Positions 15,044 through 18,781 of a stretch of DNA of 18,781 nt are shown in pieces; positions within the stretch are counted from its first letter, which is position 1, and every line of letters starts with the position of its first letter. Made by a program: the position numbers and the translations under genes. Source of the DNA: Pseudomonadota bacterium (lineage in GTDB: Bacteria > Pseudomonadota > Alphaproteobacteria > Rhizobiales > Rhizobiaceae); the NCBI GenBank assembly GCA_023390055.1, contig JAEWDP010000026.1, positions 1 to 18,781 of the forward strand, read 5' to 3'. The notes under the pieces were generated by a model. It was given only the letters and a program-made list of their open reading frames with translations, ran no database searches and was not told where the DNA came from.

Positions 15044-15139
15044 ATGGATGCTGGCCTTTTGATCACGATGTTCTTTTCAGTCTTTGCTGCGGCTGGCCTT
15101 TGCAGTGCCTACTGGTATGGCAAGATCGGCCGTGAATAG
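15044..15139 (+). CDS. 31-residue predicted membrane sORF, opposite strand to phn genes
   Basis: The frame ATG 15044 to TAG 15139 encodes 31 residues: a short start (MDAG), a continuous hydrophobic segment (LLITMFFSVFAAAGLCSA, about residues 5-22), an aromatic patch YWYG and a charged tail KIGRE. This is the make-up of a single-pass small membrane protein. A good Shine-Dalgarno (AGGAGA, 15030-15035) stands 8 nt before the ATG. The ORF fills most of the 137-bp gap between phnI and phnJ, but on the strand opposite to them. No promoter is certain; it would have to lie in the 5' end of phnJ. I do not recognise a family. Chance is possible for so short an ORF. Confidence 0.4.
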   Translation: MDAGLLITMFFSVFAAAGLCSAYWYGKIGRE

Positions 15140-15145
15140 GTTGCT

Positions 15146-16255
15146 CTATTCCGCAGCGCGCAGTGCGTCAGCGTTTTCCTGGGATTGCGCATCCTTGATG
15201 TCGGAGCGCATTTTTCGCACCAAAGCGAGTTCTGCCTGGAAATCCACATAATGCGGGAGCTTCAGATGCTCGACAAAGCCTGTCGCCTGAACGTTGTCTG
15301 CATGCGAGATGACAAATTCTTCGTCCTGGGCAGGTGCGGTGATGTCTTCGCCGAGTTCTTCGGCCCGCAGAGCCCTGTCGACAAGTGACATGCTCATGGC
15401 CTTTCGTTCACTCTGGCCGAAAACGAGACCATATCCGCGCGTGAACTGCGGAGGCGCTTTGGATGATCCCTTGAACTGATTGACCATCTGGCATTCGGTG
15501 ACCTGAATGCGACCAAGTGAGACGGGAAATCCAAGTTCGGGAACATCAACTTCAATTTCCACTTCGCCGATTCGGATCTCGCCCACAAACGGATGATTGC
15601 GCCCGTAGCCACGTTGAGTCGAATACCCAAGCGCCAGCAGAAAACCTTCGTCTCCTCGTGCCAGGGCCTGTAGCCGCAAGTCGCGCGTCATTGGGAATTC
15701 CATCGGTTCGCGGGTCAGATCACCCGGATGATGGTCACCCGGCAGCGTGTCATCCGTCTCGATCAGGCCTTCAAAGGCAAGGATGTCGCTGACGCGTGTT
15801 GTCGTTCCGCTTTCGGCCTCCTTGCGAACCGGTGCGTCGACGGCTTCGTCTGCCAGCAGTGATGGATCAAGGAGACGGTGGGTGTAATCAAAAGTCGGCC
15901 CAAGGACCTGCCCTCCGGGGAGATCCTTGTAGGTCGCGGATATCCGGCGTTCAATCCTCATCTTGCCGGTCTCGACAGGCGATGATGTCCCGAGGCGCGG
16001 CAGCGTCGTCCGATAAGCGCGAAGCAGAAAGATCGCCTCGATGAGATCGCCACGTGATTGCCGCACGGCAAGGGCGGCGAGATCGCGGTCGTAAAGGGAG
16101 GCTTCTGCCATCACACGGTCAACGGCAAGGGTCAATTGCTGGATGACCTGATCGATCGTTATCGAAGGAAGCGATCTGTCGCCTCGGCGTCGATCTGCCA
16201 GGAGTGCGTGGGCGTTGTTGATGGCCGCTTCGCCACCTTTGACAGCTACATACAT
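15146..16255 (-). CDS. phnI: C-P lyase core subunit PhnI
   Basis: PhnI, with PhnG and PhnH, attaches the phosphonate to the C1 of ATP's ribose and displaces adenine; alone it acts as a nucleosidase. The product has 369 residues, close to the family's usual 350-370. Conserved stretches include MYVAVKGGEAAI at the N-terminus, SRGDLIEAIFLLRAYRTTLPRLG, YKDLPGGQVLGPTFDYTHRLLD, and the C-terminal half with GYGLVFGQSERKAMSMSLVDRAL, SHADNVQATGFVEHLKLPHY and VDFQAELALVRKMR. Start ATG 16255 has GAGGAG 7 nt upstream and begins 10 nt after phnH; the frame is open further out to 16435, but that part lies inside phnH. Confidence 0.97.
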   Translation of the reverse strand: MYVAVKGGEAAINNAHALLADRRRGDRSLPSITIDQVIQQLTLAVDRVMAEASLYDRDLAALAVRQSRGDLIEAIFLLRAYRTTLPRLGTSSPVETGKMRIERRISATYKDLPGGQVLGPTFDYTHRLLDPSLLADEAVDAPVRKEAESGTTTRVSDILAFEGLIETDDTLPGDHHPGDLTREPMEFPMTRDLRLQALARGDEGFLLALGYSTQRGYGRNHPFVGEIRIGEVEIEVDVPELGFPVSLGRIQVTECQMVNQFKGSSKAPPQFTRGYGLVFGQSERKAMSMSLVDRALRAEELGEDITAPAQDEEFVISHADNVQATGFVEHLKLPHYVDFQAELALVRKMRSDIKDAQSQENADALRAAE

Positions 16256-16265
16256 GCTGGTCTCC

Positions 16266-16862
16266 TCAGGTGATCGTCGTTGTTCGGGGAAGGCAGAGCA
16301 GGCTGTCTTTTGCGGTGAGGATAAGATCGATCCCCCGTGGATAAAGCGTCCTGTTGTCGTTCCAGAAACTGAAGAAGGCTCCGGGCAGGCCTTCAACCTT
16401 GATGGTCCGTTTCCCTTCGATGCCGGGCCCGTCAAGCGTCAGTATCTGGCCAGTGTCAATTGATGGAACTTCGATGATCACTGTTGTCGAGCGGTCGGGA
16501 TACTCCTGAGTTCCCGAAGCAAAGACGCTAAGAGCACAGGGTGAAGACTGCATGCTCAGGAAGGCAAACCGGGCGTCCGGTTTTTCGCTTGTAATGGGCG
16601 CACCAGTATGAAACGCGATCCAGTCAGCAACGGTCTTCCCAAAGAATCCTGATTGCAGCCAGATTGGTGTATCTGCATCACAAAGTGTCAACGCTATCGC
16701 AGCGGCAGCGCGGCCGAATGGTGCAGGCTGTTTTATGTCGATCATGATCGGCCGGATCGTGCCAGGCTGTGCCATCGCGTTCATGACATGGTGAAAGACG
16801 GTTTGGGAATCGAAAACCGGCCGCGTGAAGCCACCGGTGAGAGCTTGATTGTGGCGGCTCAT
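16266..16862 (-). CDS. phnH: C-P lyase core subunit PhnH
   Basis: PhnH is a structural subunit of the PhnGHIJ core, a homodimer in isolation with a PLP-transferase-like fold and no cofactor. The 198-residue product starts MSRHNQALTGGFTRPVFDSQ, with the family's F-x-x-VMNAMAQPG segment (about 23-34) and the C-terminal NDNRTLYPRGIDLILT. Start ATG 16862 overlaps the phnG stop (TGATG) and has GGAG about 7 nt upstream. The frame stays open upstream inside phnG, but the overlap, ribosome site and family start fix this ATG. Confidence 0.95.
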   Translation of the reverse strand: MSRHNQALTGGFTRPVFDSQTVFHHVMNAMAQPGTIRPIMIDIKQPAPFGRAAAAIALTLCDADTPIWLQSGFFGKTVADWIAFHTGAPITSEKPDARFAFLSMQSSPCALSVFASGTQEYPDRSTTVIIEVPSIDTGQILTLDGPGIEGKRTIKVEGLPGAFFSFWNDNRTLYPRGIDLILTAKDSLLCLPRTTTIT

Positions 16863-17335
16863 CAGTCGTCTCCTCTGACCATTGTGAAGAAATCGACGCG
16901 GGTTGCGGCCGTTTCTTCGGCCTTGTGGCGGTCTTCGGCAATAATACGGGCCTCGACAGGCGTAAGGATCTCTTCTTCCACATATGCCTTCGAGCCGTCT
17001 TCCTGCCACAACGCGTCGAAGATGGCGGCAAGACGTGCCTTCTTCTGGTCGGTACCAAGTGCGTTGGCATGGCCCGCCGTTCCTGTTGCAAGCATGATCG
17101 AGGCACGCGTCATCGTGGCTTCCCCAAGATTGAAAGGTGCGCCCGTCCCTCCGGTCCTGCCGCGGACCATGACAAGCCCGGTCTCTGGTCCCCGGATTGG
17201 CTTTACGTCCGGCTTGCTGGAAAGCCGGTCCCATGCGGATTGGAGCTCTGCACGGGTTGCGTGTGCCAGAAGGCGTGCGGTGCGTTGGCGTCCGACCTCA
17301 GTGCCTGTCTCGGAATGTGTCCTGGAATCTGTCAT
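16862..17335 (-). CDS. phnG: C-P lyase core subunit PhnG
   Basis: PhnG is a small subunit of the C-P lyase core complex. The 157-residue product has family segments RQRTARLLAHATRAEL, GLVMVRGRTGGTGAPFNLGE, GTAGHANALGTDQKKARLAA and a C-terminal KAEETAATRVDFFTMVRG. It is the first gene of the phn series and is divergent from phnF; the 85-bp gap between them carries a Pho box and palindromes. The Shine-Dalgarno before ATG 17335 is weak (TGAGAT). The phnH start overlaps its stop. Confidence 0.96.
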   Translation of the reverse strand: MTDSRTHSETGTEVGRQRTARLLAHATRAELQSAWDRLSSKPDVKPIRGPETGLVMVRGRTGGTGAPFNLGEATMTRASIMLATGTAGHANALGTDQKKARLAAIFDALWQEDGSKAYVEEEILTPVEARIIAEDRHKAEETAATRVDFFTMVRGDD

Positions 17336-17349
17336 TCATATCTCACAAA

Positions 17350-17367
17350 TGTCTATTGTTATAGACA
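17350..17367. promoter_or_regulatory. putative PhnF operator, palindrome 1
   Basis: TGTCTAT-TGTT-ATAGACA is a perfect 7-bp inverted repeat ending 14 bp before the phnG start. The half-site TGTCTAT/ATAGACA resembles GntR/HutC-subfamily operators (core GTCTA/TAGAC), the group to which PhnF belongs. It lies just downstream of the predicted phnG promoter, so a bound repressor could block elongation or RNA polymerase escape. Confidence 0.55.
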
Positions 17368-17369
17368 AC

Positions 17370-17387
17370 CATACAACTTACTGTATG
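17370..17387. promoter_or_regulatory. second palindrome and overlapping divergent -10 boxes
   Basis: CATACA-ACTTAC-TGTATG is a second inverted repeat 3 bp from the first. It contains possible -10 elements for both directions in the same 7 bp: TACAGT for phnG (17385-17380, minus) and TACTGT for phnF (17379-17384, plus). It could be a second PhnF site or only the promoter core. Confidence 0.4.
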
Positions 17388-17408
17388 ACTAGATGCAATC
17401 GATAACAA
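17380..17408 (-). promoter_or_regulatory. putative phnG promoter
   Basis: On the minus strand TTGTTA (17408-17403) and TACAGT (17385-17380) are separated by exactly 17 nt. The -35 lies inside the second half-site of the Pho box, as is usual for PhoB-activated promoters. Confidence 0.5.
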
Positions 17409-17419
17409 GAGTATGACAG
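17402..17419 (-). promoter_or_regulatory. Pho box before phnG
   Basis: On the minus strand the site reads CTGTCAT-ACTC-TTGTTAT, matching the PhoB repeat at 7/7 and 5/7 with a 4-nt spacer, and pointing towards phnG (67 nt to its ATG). It ends one base before the phnF start codon on the other strand, so it occupies the place of the phnF ribosome site. Confidence 0.65.
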
Positions 17420-17420
17420 G

Positions 17421-18155
17421 ATGCCCGATTCCACAGTTCAAAGACAAAGCGGTGTGGCACTCTGGCGACAGATCGCCGATCGAATCCGCGCATCGATTGC
17501 CAATGGCGATTATGATAACGCGGGGCGTGTCCCGCCGGAACTGGAACTGGCAGCGCGTTTTGGGGTCAATCGGCATACGGTGCGCAATGCGCTGTCAGCC
17601 CTTGCTCAGGAGGGGATTGTCCGGGCCGTCCAGGGTGTGGGCACGCTCATAGAACGCAAGGAGCGGCTCAACTTTCCGATTTCGCGACGAACACGATTTA
17701 CGCAAGGGCTCGGCACCCAGGCGCGCGAAACAGAGGGCCTCCTTCTCGCCAACTGCCATGAAGAGGCGGCGAATGATCTTGCTTCAAGACTTACAATCGA
17801 GGTGGGCGTCCAGGTCATCAGACTTGAAACGCTGCGCAAGGCGGACGGGCGCCCGGTTGCGCGTGCAACGATCTGGTTTCCAGGAGAGCGCTTCTCGGGC
17901 ATTGAAGACGCATATGGCAAAACGGGATCGATTACCGCAGCGCTCGCGGAGCTTGGTGTTTCCGATTACGTTCGTGCATCAACGGAAATTACTGCGACAC
18001 ATGCGGACAGGACAGACATGGAAGATCTCGCACTGTCTCCCGGTGCGATCCTCCTGGTGACACGTTCGCTGAATGTTGATTCTGCGGGAGTGCCAATACA
18101 ATACGCGGTCAGCCGTTTTCCGGCCGACCGCGTACAGTTCTCCATCGATAACTGA
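17421..18155 (+). CDS. phnF: GntR/HutC-family regulator PhnF
   Basis: The 244-residue protein has an N-terminal winged helix-turn-helix of the GntR type (about 12-78; VPPELELAARFGVNRHTVRN with the recognition helix, then the wing GVGTLI) and a C-terminal UTRA ligand-binding domain (about 95-240; GLLLA, VIRLETLRKADGRPVARATIWFP, TRSLNVDSAGVPIQYAVSRFPADRVQF). PhnF proteins of phn loci are repressors in the cases studied; the ligand here is unknown. It is divergent from phnG and likely controls that promoter and its own. There is little room for a leader: the Pho box ends 1 nt before the ATG and the Shine-Dalgarno is poor. The gene ends 14 bp from convergent gpmA with no terminator seen. Confidence 0.93.
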   Translation: MPDSTVQRQSGVALWRQIADRIRASIANGDYDNAGRVPPELELAARFGVNRHTVRNALSALAQEGIVRAVQGVGTLIERKERLNFPISRRTRFTQGLGTQARETEGLLLANCHEEAANDLASRLTIEVGVQVIRLETLRKADGRPVARATIWFPGERFSGIEDAYGKTGSITAALAELGVSDYVRASTEITATHADRTDMEDLALSPGAILLVTRSLNVDSAGVPIQYAVSRFPADRVQFSIDN

Positions 18156-18169
18156 TTTTCTGACGCGTC

Positions 18170-18781
18170 TCAGTGTGCTCCCGACATGTCGCCAAGGACG
18201 TCCTTTGAAGCGATCGTGGTGTCAGCGTTGAGCTTGTAGATCATGGGCACGCCGGTTGCGAGATTGAGGTTCAAGACCTCTTCCTTCGTGAGTCGGTCAA
18301 GCACCATGACGAGTGCGCGCAGCGAATTGCCGTGTGCCGCGACCAGAACGGTCTCGCCTCGCAGCACGCGTGGCAGTATATCGGTCATGTAATATGGCCA
18401 TACGCGTGCTCCGGTATCACGGAGGCTTTCGCCGCCGGGCGGAGGCACGTCATAGGAGCGGCGCCAGATATGAACCTGTTCTTCGCCCCACTTGGCACGA
18501 GCATCATCCTTGTTGAGGCCAGAAAGATCGCCATAGTCACGTTCATTGAGAGCCTGATCACGGATTGTTTGCAAGCCGGGCTGGTTAACCTTCTCGAGGA
18601 CGATGCGACACGTGTCTTGGGCGCGTTGCAGCACGGATGTGAAGGCAATGTCGAATTTCAGGCCCGCATCTGCCAGTGCCTGACCACCAGCTTCGGCCTC
18701 TTTGACACCGAGTTCCGTCAGTCCGGGATCACGCCAGCCGGTGAAAAGGTTCTTTAGGTTCCATTCGCTCTGGCCGTGGCG
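18170..18781 (-). CDS. gpmA: 2,3-bisphosphoglycerate-dependent phosphoglycerate mutase, 5' end cut
   Basis: The gene runs off the window; 203 residues are visible and only about 8 N-terminal residues should be missing. The fragment opens with RHGQSEWN, where the histidine is the phosphorylated active-site residue, and continues with NLFTGW, NERDYGDLSGLNKDDARAKW, RRSYDVPPPGGESL and the second catalytic histidine in VAAHGNSLRALV; it ends KDVLGDMSGAH. The enzyme interconverts 3- and 2-phosphoglycerate in glycolysis and gluconeogenesis in the cytoplasm. It is a housekeeping gene and marks the edge of the phn locus. Confidence 0.97.
   Translation of the reverse strand, partial: RHGQSEWNLKNLFTGWRDPGLTELGVKEAEAGGQALADAGLKFDIAFTSVLQRAQDTCRIVLEKVNQPGLQTIRDQALNERDYGDLSGLNKDDARAKWGEEQVHIWRRSYDVPPPGGESLRDTGARVWPYYMTDILPRVLRGETVLVAAHGNSLRALVMVLDRLTKEEVLNLNLATGVPMIYKLNADTTIASKDVLGDMSGAH

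Noticed and set aside
16256..16435. 60-codon N-terminal extension of PhnI
   Set aside because: The extension lies inside phnH, while ATG 16255 has a strong ribosome site and matches the family N-terminus.
1..18781. Mobile elements, CRISPR arrays, tRNA or rRNA genes
   Set aside because: No transposase or integrase motifs, no regularly spaced repeats and no tRNA-like cloverleaf were found on reading both strands.

Overview
The window looks like a chromosomal segment of a Rhizobiaceae-type alphaproteobacterium (Agrobacterium/Rhizobium-like). The evidence is the rhizobial flavour of PolA, GpmA and the phosphonate proteins, the presence of two PhnE permeases and a DUF1045 gene in the carbon-phosphorus (C-P) lyase cluster, a CtrA-type box, and an alpha-r7-like small RNA next to polA. 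No mobile element, CRISPR array, tRNA or rRNA was seen.

Layout. Positions 1-94 are the tail of a cold-shock protein gene with its own terminator (112-140). Positions 141-422 hold no convincing protein gene, but they have a CtrA-like box, a structured stretch and a second terminator, so a small RNA is possible. An M20-family metallopeptidase gene (463-1851, minus) follows. The 743-bp gap before polA holds an alpha-r7-like sRNA on the minus strand (about 2312-2456). polA (2595-5558, plus) is full length, but its 3'-5' proofreading active site is degenerate.

The rest is one nearly complete C-P lyase locus on the minus strand, read from about 17.4 kb down to 5.55 kb: phnG-H-I-J-K-L (C-P lyase core and its ATPases), phnC-D-E1-E2 (phosphonate/phosphite-type ABC importer), then DUF1045 (2H phosphoesterase)-phnM-phnN (late steps of ribosyl phosphonate processing and PRPP recycling). 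Neither phnP nor phnO is present; the DUF1045 protein is a candidate to fill the PhnP step. phnF, a GntR/UTRA regulator, is transcribed divergently from phnG. The window ends in gpmA (minus, 5' end cut off).

Regulation. PhoB-box-like sites lie at three separate entry points of the phn locus: before phnG (17402-17419), a degenerate phased array before phnC (12412-12451), and a 13/14 match before DUF1045 (8095-8112). Palindromes suited to PhnF sit in the phnF-phnG gap, and predicted divergent -10 boxes overlap there. This suggests phosphate-starvation control at three points, with PhnF control at the first.

The observations most worth following are the degenerate proofreading site of PolA, a 31-codon membrane-protein sORF on the plus strand between phnI and phnJ, the sRNA upstream of polA, the triple Pho-box layout, and a 258-bp gap between phnL and phnC that may hold a decayed acetyltransferase gene or a 49-codon ORF.
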